64,000 nucleotides of DNA from Punica granatum (Eukaryota > Streptophyta > Magnoliopsida > Myrtales > Lythraceae), in the NCBI RefSeq assembly GCF_007655135.1, contig NC_045132.1, positions 1,178,001 to 1,242,000 on the forward strand. The letters run 5' to 3'. A model generated the notes under the pieces. The model was not told the DNA's origin, did not search any database, and saw only the letters and a program-made list of their open reading frames with translations. Below, piece by piece: positions 22,398-35,200 of this stretch. Positions within the stretch are counted from its first letter, which is position 1; every line of letters starts with the position of its first letter. The translations under genes were made by a program, and so were the position numbers.

Positions 22398-25300
22398 TGT
22401 CGCACCTAATTTTGGTCCATTGGCTTCGGGGGGGGGGGCAAAATTGTCATTTCCCAATTTATCACATTTTCTTAAAAAAATTAAATTAATTTTAATTAAA
22501 TTAAATTATATATGTATTAAAAAAGAAAAAAAAAGAGAAGATTCGGGCAGGCCGGGCAGCGTTGACCGGCTGCCCGGGACCGCCTGCATTTAAAAAAAAA
22601 AAAAAGGGTTCGGGCAGGGTCGGGCAGCGCTCGCTTGCTGCCCGCGATCCCCGCTGGCCTGGAGAACCCCAATATCGCGATTTCCGCGATTTTCGGCCAA
22701 ATCGGCCGAAATCTTAACGGAAAAGGGGATGGAATTGCAATTAAATGGACAGAAATACAATTCGGGTGGAGAGGAACACGACCCAGCAAGCGAAATCGGA
22801 CAATTGGCTCTCGTTTTGAGGAATTTAGGGATCGAGAGAACTCGGAATTTTCGCCGGAAAACCGCAACTTTTCCCCCCGATACCGACTGATTAAAAGCCG
22901 GTGAGGTCCCGATCGACCACGGCGAAGCATCGGCGGCGCCCAGAGCTATCTCCCGCGCCCATTCCGGCCATCGTCGCGGCGTCCAGGGGCGAGAACCGCC
23001 GCCCAGAAGCCGTCGCCACCGCTCCCCCCGATCCCGGCCGCCCTTGGCTAACGGGCCTCGACCCAGTTCTTTTTTTCGCAGGCCCAGCCCAAGCCCATCC
23101 AAGCCCAACTTCCCCAGTCCGACCCAGCGCTTTTTCGGGCGGTTTTCTCCTTCGGGCGGTCCGGTCCGGTCCGGTCCGATCCGATCTGATCCGACCCGAT
23201 TCATCCGGCGATTTTTTTTATTTTTACAGAGAAGCCCCTCAACTTTCCGAACTAGGTAAATTCTCGACTTAGTGGCATGATTAGAGTTCCTTTCATGAAT
23301 ATTATTGCTTGCTTGATGGATATAATGTGAAATGAGTGTTCTTGGGTCGCGTGGGTGATTGGATTTGTCCCGAACTCGATTTTACAAACTTTCTGTTTTG
23401 TCACATTTCAGTCCAGGGGACGTATTTTATTTTTTTAAGATCTGCCCCGAATTTCAAAATTATTTTCAATCAAGCCCCGATCATTTATATTATTTTCCAA
23501 TCAGTCCTTGGATTTTTCAGAATTTTTCCAAGCATCCCAAAGAACTTTTCAAGTTGTTTCAGTTTAGTACCGGGGCCATTTTTCATCTTTTTCAGATCTG
23601 CCCCGAATTTCAAAAATTCTTTTCAATAAAGTCCCAGTCATTTTACTATTTTCCAATCAGCCCTGGAATTCCCATAATTTTTCAAGAATCCCTAGGAACT
23701 TTTCAAGTTGTTTCAGTTTAGTCCTGGGGCCATTTTTTTATTTTCAGATCAGTCCCGATTTTCAAATTCATTTCAAATAAGCCCTAGGACACTTTCAGTA
23801 ATTTTTTACACAGTCCCCATTTTTTAGAATTTTCAAATCAATCCCCAATCTTTTAGAATTTTCAGATCAGTCCCCAATTTTTTTTCAGAATTTTCAAATC
23901 AGTCCCTGCTCTTTTAAAATCGTTCAACTCAGTCCTCTGGACATTTTCTAAAATATCCGGCCCTTTTCTACTTGGATCACCCACCGACAATGTATGTGTC
24001 CCATTTAAATATTTCATTTTTGTAATTATGTGACCATGTCGGAAATTAGGGTTTATCGGGCGGTCAACTAATGGCTATCTCGACGGCTCGAAATCCGTAG
24101 ACTAAAGCATTCGGCAAGTTTTTTTTAATTAACCTAAAATTCTACACACGGGATAATCGGGACGTTAAATTTGGCTAAATTTAATCACTTGATTTCTTTA
24201 AATGGAATGCATGAATTGATTAATAATTTGAAATCGCGTCGACAGCTCAAGAACTGTTAGTCATGCCCTTTTCAAAATTCACAATTTCAAAAGTACCGAG
24301 ATACGTACAACGTAATCTTGATTTTCATGCACACACATATTTACCTATTCAAGGGCATGATTACCAGTTTTTGTTCTGTCGTGATCCTAGCGTAGGTTTG
24401 TGCATAGAATTGGTCAAAACATGGGAAAACAAATTAATCACAAACTCGGCTTAAATCAAACATGGGCAATAATCAATTAGAGGACTAGGTTTTTGGGTTT
24501 TAGGTGAAAATACTTTTAATCTGTAAAAGCCATATTGTCACGATACAGAATAATCTAAAAACAACCCATACATTCGAGACTTGACTATGGACATCACGTC
24601 TGTCGGGTCCGTTAAAATAATGCCAAATGCTACATACCCTATCCATCATCCTATTTGTTTGTTCAGGGATAGGATTTGTATGCCAAGATACCCCGGATAA
24701 TAATTGATTAACTCACGTAAATTCGACAATAACAAAATCTCATTGTTTGTTTATCTGCGCTTACTTGTTACATTTTTACACTTATTTGTTACGCGGGTCG
24801 AGCCCGATCCTTTAGGATACGATTCACTGGGTCCAATGCCCATAACCTTCGATCACGGGGTCCAATGCCCCCATACACCGAGTGCGCATTTAATTTAATT
24901 TCCGATCTTTTCCAAAATCATACGGTGAGCATGAGTGAAATAACGGCCGAACGCGAACCGACCGGGATTCAGTCATTGTAATTTATCTTTTATTTATTTG
25001 AGAGAATAATGTAAGGTTTTATATTATACATATATTCATGTAAAATCCCGGTCGGAGAGTGGACGGTCAGAGGATTTCTTCGAATTTACGATGTCAAAAT
25101 GCATAAGATGAGCGGAACTTAATAAAGTGGTAATTAAATTAAAATGGCAAGTCTAGACAAGCTAGAGTACCGAAAGGGCGTGTGGGATATAGGCCCACAC
25201 GTAATAGAACCCTCGAATTCGGAATTTTCGGTTCCGTACAGACCATTGCCTTAGCATCTTAGGTGTACCCCGTACTCCTAGACCCGGGTAACTTGCCGGC

Positions 25301-25448
25301 CCTCGACCTTCGGGTCGTAAAATGGCAAGTGGCGACTCCTTCTCACGTGCGTCCGTCGCGCGTCCCCGGGAAGGTGGACACTCCCAAGCCGCGTTGCATT
25401 TAAGCGCGCGCATGCGTGCCCCGACGAGACGAAATTCGGGTGCGCACA
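22398..25448 (+). mobile_element. Solo-LTR-like element, 3.05 kb, with 5-bp TSD
   Basis: Starts TGTCGCACC and ends GGGTGCGCACA, flanked by perfect AGCCC duplications (22393-22397, 25449-25453). The other copies of module b show the empty site. Contains an 11-G run (22428-22438), a GC-rich first third (22540-23230), and degenerate tandem repeats at 23400-23990. No reverse transcriptase or gag is present and no internal pair of terminal repeats was seen. It is best read as a solo LTR of a large Ty3/gypsy-type element, though a non-autonomous LTR element is possible. Related to 32271-41941 and 33764-38054. Confidence 0.75.
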
Positions 25449-26520
25449 AGCCCCTTGCTAAAATTCTAATCTATATGATACTTTCCTTATCAAACTAAAT
25501 TATATTTTTATTTTATTTTTTAAAATTAAAAAACTTTCAATTATTCATTCAAACTACAATGAATACATATTTTCATCGTTAGTGGGAAAATAAAATGGAG
25601 CACCTAACATCGTATCTTCACAAACCAAGAACTACAAGGTCGCCCCCTTTATTCTGGGGTATATGAATCGGCCAACTGCAAGTTAATTAAGTGGTGAACA
25701 TACAAGATTATCTCATTTCGAAATTGAAACTATTAAATTTTGAGCAAAGAGAATTCTCTCCATTCTCAATACTCTCTGGAGACTCGAACGAAGAGAGTAC
25801 CCTGAGAAGTTGCTGAGAGAATAACCAGTGATTTTACAACCACACACTGTGATCTTACAAGGCTCACACCTTCTCATATACATAGATTCAAAACCGTAAA
25901 TATTCCTTGGATATATTTTGAAATCCCCTAAAGTATGTTTCTTTCGTGTAGGAAACAAGTTACAGGAAATCCTGCTGGAACAGGAAATGAACTGATTGCA
26001 TAGTATGTCTGAAAACAACCTTTTCCAAGCCTAGCCGCCCCTATGACCGCGCTCAACCCCTCCAAACTGCGTCCCCTCCTTCTCGACCCATGTACAGGCT
26101 AGGCTGGCTTTCCTTTACAGATATCAATTATTTGTTTTGGCCACAAGAGAGATCATGAGTCTAGTATAATGAAATGAAAATTATAAATATTTAATAAAGG
26201 AACACAGGTAGTCCTAGCAAGCTATGGAACTTGGAATATTTTCATCGCCAGGCGAGAACGTGCAACACTACGCTACATCTTTTTTTTTTTTAATGTTTTT
26301 GGTAAATTGTTTTTCATATGCTAAACCTCTGTGATAATTATGTAATCTTTTTAATCCATGTAATTTATTTTCAATCATAAACTTCCCTCTTTAATATTGT
26401 ATTTTTTTAGAATAATATCTATAAACTCACCTTTTTGTGTTAATTTTTTTTTCTCCCTTTACCATATAAGAAGACCTAACCATGAAAATGGATTTCATTA
26501 TTAATTTATTTTTCTCGAAT
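25449..26520. repeat. Spacer module b, copy 3, right part
   Basis: Continuation of the SCR3 downstream module after the LTR insertion; matches 11560-12560. Confidence 0.75.
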
Positions 26521-26911
26521 TCATAAAATGGGAACATTTTCAATTTCTTAAAATAGATAATGCTTTCTTTTACTAAATGTTATTTTCAAATCCTAAATAA
26601 TTTGATACGATTTTCGGATGACGGTAAAATGCCTTGTACATATATAAAATATAGAGTAACATGGAAAGAAAACACTAAACAGGCAAAATTGAAATGGTTG
26701 CCAAGATATATTGTAGAAGGGCTTAGCCGTACCGACCTTTCGCAGGGGCAGGCCCGTAGATCCAACAATGATGAGGACTTAACCAATGGCAACTAAGCGG
26801 CCATATGGTTAGAATTTTTCTATACAAATGATTTCTTCCCTTTGATAAAGACTTTGTCGACATACTATAGATTGAAGATTTCAAGTTACTATAGATATAT
26901 CAAAGTTGCCA
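26520..26911. repeat. Spacer module c, copy 2
   Basis: Matches 12561-13015 and runs up to GTTGCC, where the AE7-like fragment is inserted. Confidence 0.7.
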
Positions 26912-28264
26912 AAATGGTTGACGAATGTCTCGCCCCCACGTATGGCTTTTCCAATTAAACTCTTATGCCGAATTTAATGTGGCTTGGTAGCTCTACAAAG
27001 CCTCTTCCCTCCCGCTCTCACAGTCATAGTTTTAATCCTCTTTGGGCACAAATCTCCCATGCAATTTCAGTGACATAGCTGCACATAAGTTTGAAAGAGT
27101 AGCGTTATTTGTGTTTGTGAGTTTAGCTGAATTTCGGCCATTTCTTTTGATACTACTTTTGGGGCTGGAGTTTGTTGAACCTTGCTTGGATAGCGTGGAT
27201 CTTTACATCTGTTAGTATTTTGTTTTTGAATCACTGGTTCCACCTACCATACATCAGTACATGGCTGTTTTTGTGGGCACACTTGCTGTCACACTTAAAG
27301 AAGATGCCATGTATCTTGTGCTCCCAGATAGAGGAATCCTTTTCTGATAATTTACTTGCTCCAATTACTTTCATTTCGGTGTTTCAAGGAAGCCAGTCAT
27401 TGCATCTTTTTTTTTTTTTTTTTTTGGTAAAGAGTCATTGCATCTTTTGAATCCCAAGAAATTATGGTAATTTTCTTCGAATTTTGAGCTCTTTGATATT
27501 CTGTACACCTTTTGTGCAGGTGGATATAAGGATAGCACCAGGAAGTCATGCAACTGAAGCTGCAGGTCTGTCACTGAGTTTCCCTGTTTTCATTTGTGTG
27601 AAAATGCACCTTAGAATAATGCATTTTTATTTATTAAATGAGGATAATGAGGAAGGAGCTACAGTTGCTGAGTGAAAAGAGTTTGGAAAAAGAAATTACT
27701 AATTTTTTACCAATGTGTCGTCCGGATAGGCTAGAAGTGAGGAGTGCATCTATGCGCTATCTACACCATTTGACACCAAGTTCTCCATTTACATTATCAG
27801 TATATCTATAGACGTGATAGGAAGTCTTATACATTACACAAGCAACATAACTACTACTCTGAAAAATATGATGAACTTATTGTGATTTGAACTGGTAAAA
27901 TGATAACTCATCATGATTTGAACGTGATTTATGACACAATTATCTAACTCAGTCATCCCGGTGATGGCTTCATATGTTCTTTGAGTATTCTCATGATGAA
28001 GTTTCTCTTGTTTTGGGAAAATGCAGTGAATAAACAGCTAAACGACAAAGAGAGGGTCGCAGCAGCTCTGGAGAACCCAAACCTTGTGGAAATGGTTGAC
28101 GAATGTCTCGCCCCCACGTATGGCTTTTCCAATTAAACTCTTATGCCGAATTTAATGTGGCTTGGTAGCTCTACAAAGCCTCTTCCCTCCCGCTCTCACA
28201 GTCATAGTTTTAATCCTCTTTGGGCACAAATCTCCCATGCAATTTCAGTGACATAGCTGCACAT
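26912..28264 (+). pseudogene. AE7/MIP18-like gene fragment with duplicated end
   Basis: Captured piece of a gene for an AE7-type MIP18-family protein, a cytosolic iron-sulfur cluster assembly factor acting on nuclear and cytosolic apoproteins. Exon 27520-27565 encodes VDIRIAPGSHATEAA. A 461-bp GT..AG intron follows. The last exon 28027-28136 encodes [16 protein letters not shown], then [17 protein letters not shown] and a stop. The preserved intron means copying from genomic DNA, not from mRNA. The upstream two thirds of the protein are absent, so it cannot act as AE7. The last 15 codons plus 3'UTR occur twice as an exact 175-bp direct repeat (26912-27086 and 28090-28264). In unit one the corresponding site has only a short unique sequence. 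Confidence 0.85.
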
Positions 28265-28269
28265 TTCTT

Positions 28270-28560
28270 TTGAAGATTTTACACAAAAAAAAAATCCCGC
28301 TATTTTCGACAAAATTTTCCAATACAATTCCGAGGGAATCAATCCCTCGGAATAATGCCTCGGAAATCCCTTGTCATAAGCTGTTGAGAAAAATTTCGGC
28401 GAACTGAGGATGGATTTTCCGAGGGAATTTTCGATGGAAAAATTCTCCATAAATTAAAAAAATAAAAGAAATTACCGAAATATTCGGTAATTTTTTTAAA
28501 AAAAATTAAAAAGTCAAGAAAACAGTGAGATTGAAATGGTTGGGAGAACACATCATATAG
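28270..28560. repeat. Module d, copy 2
   Basis: Copy of 13021-13310 with CCGAGGGAAT motifs, directly after the AE7 fragment. Confidence 0.6.
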
Positions 28561-29013
28561 AAGAGCTTTTACCGTACCGACCTTTAGCAGGGGCAGGCAG
28601 GCAGACCCTTGGATCCAAGAGAAAATTTTAGATGTCGTACATCAAATAATGTAATGAGGAAGAACCAATAATAATACTTTAATGAATAATAATTATGGTA
28701 ATTATCCGAGTGATTAGTATCAAATTCATAATTTCATGTATTTTAATTGATATTTCCTCACAACACATGGCGAGATAGGATCACCCAACGATGATGATGG
28801 GGAATTAACCAATGGAACTTGATCAGCGGCCCCATGGTTAGAATTTTTCTATACAAAAGATTTTGTCTGTTAATAAAGACATACTATAGATTGAAGATTC
28901 CAAATTACAATAGATAGAAATACCGAAGTTGCCAATTCCAAATTTAAGTTCTCATTTTTGACTTCAAGATATCCAACATATTCAAAATTTCCAGATTACA
29001 AATGTCAAAAACT

Positions 29014-29245
29014 AGCCCGGTTTGGTTTTAGGATATAATTTTAAAATCACAATTCTAACTTAACTCTACCCACTACAAAACAAAATAACTTATACAAAGT
29101 CAAAGAGTGAGCTCCATTTATACTACTTTTTTTTACAATAAAACAACATAACTCATACAAAGTTAAAGGGTGAGCCCCATTTATACCACTCTTTTTCAAA
29201 ATCAAAATTTAATTTTAAAATCTCACTATGAAACCAAACGCAACC
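29014..29245. mobile_element. MITE with GTTTGG termini, in the FMO1 promoter
   Basis: Ends GCCCGGTTTGGTTTTAG and, on the other strand, GGTTGCGTTTGGTTTCA. Absent from the matching FMO2 and orphan promoters (45585 and 13560), so it inserted after duplication. Family resembles Tourist/Harbinger-type MITEs; target duplication is unclear. Lies about 460 bp upstream of the FMO1 start. Confidence 0.65.
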
Positions 29246-29624
29246 TTACATTTCTAGAAATTATTCTACGTCCCTCGTAGCCTCATGATGGAATTATAAT
29301 CCGTACCAGTACAATTCTGCTACAGGAATTCAACAGAAGAGAAGGAGCAAATACGATACACTTTTCTACGATACAATGATCGGTTGACAAGTGAGAGCGC
29401 AAGTTTGGTGCTCTTTCCTTGCAATGATCAAGCGACGAGGGACGACGGGAGTACAGCACATGAGGTATCTATAATTTTCCCTATCAAGCAATTTGATGCG
29501 GTCAATGGTAGTGCTTGATTTGCTTTCTGCAAACTCCTTTTATCTTTAACAGCAAGTTATTTGCTTCCTCCTGGCCGACGGACTTGTCAAACATATTTGT
29601 GGGGCCCATAAGGCATGGTGATCC

Positions 29625-29634
29625 TATATACATA
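29625..29634 (+). promoter_or_regulatory. Altered TATA-like box of FMO1
   Basis: TATATACATA at the position where FMO2 has TATATAAATA (45957-45966). A second AT-rich candidate, TATATATAAATA, lies about 40 bp before the ATG. Confidence 0.4.
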
Positions 29635-29707
29635 CACGTCCCTTTTTTGGATAATTATATATAAATACATATCAATCGAGAAGGATACATAATACAACAT
29701 ATATATC

Positions 29708-31612
29708 ATGTCTTTCCCAAATATGGAAGAGGAAGCGGTTATTGTTGGGGCTGGTATCTGTGGCTTGGCGACTGCCGTGGCCTTGAAGAGGGTGGGGATT
29801 AGGGCGGTGGTGCTCGAAAGGGCGTCGGAGCTTAGGACCACCGGAGCGGCCATCTTGCTGTGGTCCAATGCATGGCTTGCCCTCAATGCGCTCGGAGTTA
29901 CGGATAAGCTTAATTTGTTATATGCTCCCATAGAAAGGTAAATTCTTCTTAATTAATTTCCGCAATTTTCTTCTCTAGAGATCAAGAGGTTGATATCCTT
30001 ATTACTTTCTCTCGTGGAACCACCTCTTCTGAGAAGAAACAATATCTCATATACATATATAAATACCCACTAGAAATATATATTTTTTCTTCTTATAATT
30101 GTTCTATCATAAAAATATCTTATATATTGAATTTTTTTTTATTGGTGCTGTCTTCTCTCATGCTGTAGGGGATTTTTCACTGATGTCAAGACCAAATCAA
30201 CACAGCAAGTGGTCTACGCTTCTAAGGAAAGGTGCAATTACCAACTTATTACTAGTCCATTTCGACGAGTGTGTTACATGTTTTTTATCGCGAAGTCATT
30301 TACATATGCGTGAATTGGATTCTTGTTGCAGAGATGGACCAAGAGCAGTACATAGAAAAATCCTCTTACAAGTACTGGCCGATGAACTTCCCCTGGATAC
30401 TATCCGCTTCTCTTCAAAGCTCACCTCCGTTGAATCCATAGTCAAAGATGGCCATCGGATTTCGGTTCTTCGACTTCATGATGGAGCCATAATCAAGGCT
30501 AAGGTATCTAACCTTCTAATTTCACATGTCGGAACCATGCATTTTTTGTTACTTGATGATAACACAAGATGTTTTTAATGTATTGACAGAGACCCATCCT
30601 CATTCAGGCATTGACTTATTTCTTATTTGTTTTGTTGGTCTAATTTAGGTGGTGATAGGGTGTGATGGAGTCCACTCGGTGATCGCAAAAAGGTTGAAAC
30701 TCAGTCCACCGGTTCGCTCGGGCCGATCTGGAGTTGGTGGGATTTCAGTGTATCCGGCGGGCCACGGGCTGAGCCCTAATGTCCAGCAATTTGTTGATGT
30801 GTCCAAGAGGGCCGCTATTATTCCCCTCAATGACAAAGAAGTCTACTGGTTTTTGGTTCTTCAAACGACACCTGAAGGTAATTAAGATCTCCCTCCCATT
30901 CAACGTGAAAAAATTTAAGCTAGATTCGATCTGTCTAGAGATTGATGTAGAGGGGCATGGTCCAATGTTATGTCCCGTGTGTGGACCTCGACTATGATAA
31001 TAGGGCTGTAGTTTAATTGATATGGCATAATTTTGATTAATATTGCGTATTGTATACATCTTCTTTTCAGACAAGGACATAGGAAACGATCCAGAATCAA
31101 TACAGAGAGCAGTAATGGAGAATTGGGCGAAGGACTTTCCTCTGTCCTACCTTGACATTGTCCAGCAGTCAGATCTATCAACCGTCTCATTTGCCTCACT
31201 TATGTTCCGGTACCCTTGGGATGTTGTTCTTGGAACCCTAAGCACAGAGAACATAGTGGTAGCTGGTGATGCTATGCACCCGACGACCCCTGAACTAGGG
31301 CAGGGTGGCTGCATGGCCCTTGAGGATGCGGTTGTTCTGGGCAGACACATGGGGAACTCACTCGACCCTAAGGGCAAGCTCAGGCCTGGAGACGTAGGTT
31401 GTGCCCTGGGGAAGTATGTAGGAGAGAGGAGGTGGCGGACCGCATGGATCATTGTGGGCTCGTATCTATCGGGGTGGGTCCAGCAAGATGGTTCAGGTTG
31501 GTGGATGAAGTTCCTTAGGGACTTATTCTATAAGACCATCCAAACCAGAGTCATCAATTTGGTACACTACGATTGTGGGAGGTTGCCAAATAGGATGGGG
31601 ACATCTCTATGA
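29708..31612 (+). CDS. FAD-dependent monooxygenase, MO1/salicylate hydroxylase-like (FMO1)
   Basis: Five exons (29708-29937, 30169-30231, 30332-30503, 30649-30877, 31071-31612), all GT..AG, join into 411 codons without a break. FAD-binding fingerprint GAGICG at residues 14-19 with Glu37 at the end of the second strand. DG motif (CDGVHS) at about 160-165. GDAMHP followed by GQGG at about 297-311 is the second FAD/ribose site. These define the class A aromatic hydroxylase-like family that includes Arabidopsis MO1. Such enzymes use NAD(P)H and O2; the substrate here is unknown. No clear transit peptide. ATG follows a TATA-like region; AATAAA lies at 31714-31719. Exon 4 has Cys-Asp-Gly-Val-His where FMO2 has Arg. 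Tandem paralogue of FMO2. Confidence 0.9.
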
Positions 31613-31719
31613 ATGACCCTGTGAAAATCAGGTCGTTATGGTCAATCAGTACATCTATTAGCATGTGTATCATTTCCATTTAAAATACTTGTATTTCTTC
31701 CATGATTATTTCTAATAAA

Positions 31720-32265
31720 TGTCTTTTTCTTTTTTATTTTGGAAAAAAAATACTTTTACGGATTAAATCGTCAACGAATATTTTTATTGACTTGTCATCG
31801 ATTAAAAAGTTTTAAATGTTTGGGATACTCTTTAATTTATACAGTGAGACTCCGAGACTGGTTCACCGGAAAGTACTTTTACATTGTTACATGTATTGGC
31901 CAAGGAATTACTCAGTAACTTTGTGTTCTAGGGCTCAGAAATCTCGGGTAAAAGGCTTAATCAAAGTTATATTTTCGCATTGAGTGCTTATCTAGGGCTC
32001 ATCATTTTTCATTTAGAAAGGAGGCTCATGGATTTAGCAAAGAATTTTTTTTTTCGTAACACTAGTATTAAAGGGAAAATAAAATTAAATAAAGGGACAT
32101 GGGATATTTAATTGACAGGAATTGAATTCAAACTCAAAACCATTTTTTTTAAGTGTAGATATTACACGACACCCCCCTTTTCACGTTTTCTTGTTTTGTT
32201 GGGTGGTATGGGGTGTACATAACTGGGTGCACTCGGGGATAGAAAGGAGGCTAAGCTCCGGCCGC
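31720..32265. repeat. FMO downstream module, copy 1
   Basis: Non-coding 3' flank of FMO1, matching 48060-48510 after FMO2 up to CTCCGGCCGC, where the large LTR-like element begins. Confidence 0.7.
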
Positions 32266-32270
32266 ACATA

Positions 32271-35200
32271 TGTCAGCACCCCGTTTTAGTCCACCGGCAC
32301 TCAGAAATCATCAATGAGGACCTAGCCACATTTCCCATTCTATCGAGGAAGTCGCCACTGACTATCCCTCAATACGTTCACTGCTTTTGAACTCGGGATA
32401 TCTCTTTAATTTAACTCTAATTTTATATTTTCAGAAAAAATAACAAACTATAAATAAATAAAATACTCTACGGAACATTTTCGGACTTTTCATGCGTCAA
32501 ACTAGATTTTTCAAAATTTAGAATAATATTCGGGACCGGAAAATTTTTCTCTACATATTATTAATCGTCGAATTTTTCTAAGCAAGGTAGTGATCCCAGA
32601 TCATTTTTCTGATATCGGATTGGAAAGGGGAGAATTTCAGACCTTACGTGCATTAAATTCAATTTTTCAAAATTCAGAATAGTACTCAGGACCAAAAATA
32701 TTTTCTTACATAATATCGATCATTGAATTTTTCTGGAAACAATGATAGTCTCAGATTATTTTTCGAATGTCCGGTTGAAAAGATGAGAATTTCAGGCTTT
32801 ACATGCATCAAGTTCGATTTTTTTTCAAAATTCGAGACGATACTCGAGATTGAAAATTATTTTTCTGCATAATGCCGATTCTCGAATTTTTCTAAACACA
32901 GCAAAGGGTCCTGGACTATTTTTCGGATGCTCGATTGAAAAGACGAAAGTTTGACAGTAATTGTAAATTACGATTGACGTATGTCAGAGGTTCAACGTGG
33001 ATTTTCGTCATGTTTCGATCTTTGTCAATGCAAATTGGAATTCCCATCACGCCGATTATTTTTCGAATTTCTCAATTTCAAAGTTTTCATTCCGAAATTT
33101 CTGCAGATCCTGAGCAATTTAATTTCACCTAAGGACGCGCTTAGGAATAAATATATATATATAAATAGTAATTATAAGAAAAAAACAAAGAAAGATTACA
33201 CAAATGGTAGAGGGGTCGGCCAAGTGGCTAGGCTTTCCCTCAATTTTCTTTCTTCCTTTTTCGGTTCCATCTGCAGCTCCTCCATCCCTCTTCTCTGCTT
33301 ATTCGCCGACAAGAAGCAGGTAGCAGTAGCCACCATCCCCTGCCATCACCGACTCCCGTCTCAGTTCTTTCTCTTTTCTTTCTTCCTTCGATTCTTTCCT
33401 CCTGCAGCATGGCATGAAAATGGCTCCATCACGCCATCATCCCATGAACCTCATATCACTTTCTGGTTCTTCTTTTCTTCAAACTCAGCAGGACAGGAGA
33501 TGGCAGTGGAGACCATCCATGGCTCACTTTTTTTTTTAATCACCACTAGTACACGGCTCCGGGGAAAGACAGACCAACAGCCTTCGCTTATCTTCGGGAT
33601 GATCTTCATTGCCTTTCCCTCACTCTTGGCTCTACTCCATCAACCTCACCATTTCCATCTCTCCATACTCTCAGTCGAGGATCCTCACCTCCCAGCTCCT
33701 GTTCTTCATCTTCAACCTCACCTCCCTTCACGATCACTCCTGACCATGACTCTCGATGATCAATGTGCGCACCCGAATTTCGTCTTGTCGAGACACGCGT
33801 GCGCGCGCCTATGCAACATGGCTTGGGAGTGTCCAACTTCCCGGGGATGCGCGACGGACGCACTTGAGAAGGAGTCGCCACTTGCCATTTTACGACTCGA
33901 AGGTCGAGGGTCGACAAGTTACCCGGGTCTAGGGGTACGGGGTACACCTAATTGCTAAGGCATATGGTCTGCGAAACCTGAGGTTTCGAATTCGGAAGTT
34001 CTGTTACATGTGAGCCTTTATCTCGCACGCCCTATCGGTACTCTATCTTGATTAGGCTTGCCATTTTAATTTAATTACCGCTTAATTGAGTTCCGCTCAT
34101 TTTACGCGTTTTGACACCGTAAATTCGAAGAAATACTCCGACTGTTCACTCTCTGACCGAAATTCTTACATAAATAAATGTACAATATAAACTATTATAT
34201 TATTCCCTCAAATAAATAAAATACAAATTATAACAACTGAATCCCTGTCGGTTCGCGTTTGGTTATTATTCCACTCATGCTCACCGTGTGGTTTGAAAAG
34301 ACTGAAATTGAAATTAAGACGCGCGCTCAGTGTTAGAGGGTTGGACCCCATGATCTACGGTTGGGGCGTTGGACCCCCTATGGATCGTATCCTAAAGGAT
34401 GTGGCTTGATCCGCATAACAAACAAATGCAAGAATGTAACAAAATGAGAACAAATAAACAAACAATGGGGTTTTGTTATTGTCGAATTTACCTGAATTAA
34501 CCGATTATTAACCGGGGTATCTTGGCATGCAAATCCTACCCTAAAACAGACAAAGTGGATACAGGATGTGTATCGATCAAGGATCGCCTTAAGAAGGTAT
34601 TTCGCATTTGGCATTATTTTCCGAGGACTTGACGTACATGACGTCTGTTGTCAAGTCTTGTGTTCGTGGGTTGCTTTTAGGATTGTTCTATGTTGTGACA
34701 GTATGGTTATTACGAGTTATTATCGAACATGGATTCCGCCCGTAAATCCTAGAACCTAGTGCCTGTCTCCCTATTGCCTGTTTTTGTCTTAACCAAGTAC
34801 ACAATTATTCCGGTATTTATATTTTGAGTCAATCCACCCGAACTAACTACCCGAGACTATGCTAGAATAACAAAAACTCATCGGTCGAATAGAACGAGCT
34901 ATGCAGATGAACCTGCGCCTAGACAGGTAGCCTATCCCTACCATGATACCGTAATGTTTCTCTTATTCTAACCCTCGGGGTGTCGCTAAGTTGCAAATAG
35001 ACGATTTTACCTTTGAGGTGAAAATTATTTTCGGAAAAGAGAGATTACGCTGTGTGGGCCATCTCGACCTGTGACCGACGCTAACCGATCCCTTGGACCT
35101 TCCAGGATTGTCAAGAACCCTAAAGAGCCAAATGATCGGTTAACCTATCCGGAAGTGATCTAAGAAGAACTTCCATGCCCCGACCTGAGTTTCCTGAAAT

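Noticed and set aside
22517..23272. Several overlapping GC-rich open frames on both strands
   Set aside because: They lie in the GC-rich third of a solo-LTR-like element and consist of Pro/Arg/Gly-rich low-complexity translation.
32981..33958. Open frame of 325 codons, the third longest in the window
   Set aside because: It crosses the boundary of the nested LTR-like element, is Ser/Phe/His-rich from pyrimidine-rich DNA, and is not open in the paralogous copy at 14400-15000.
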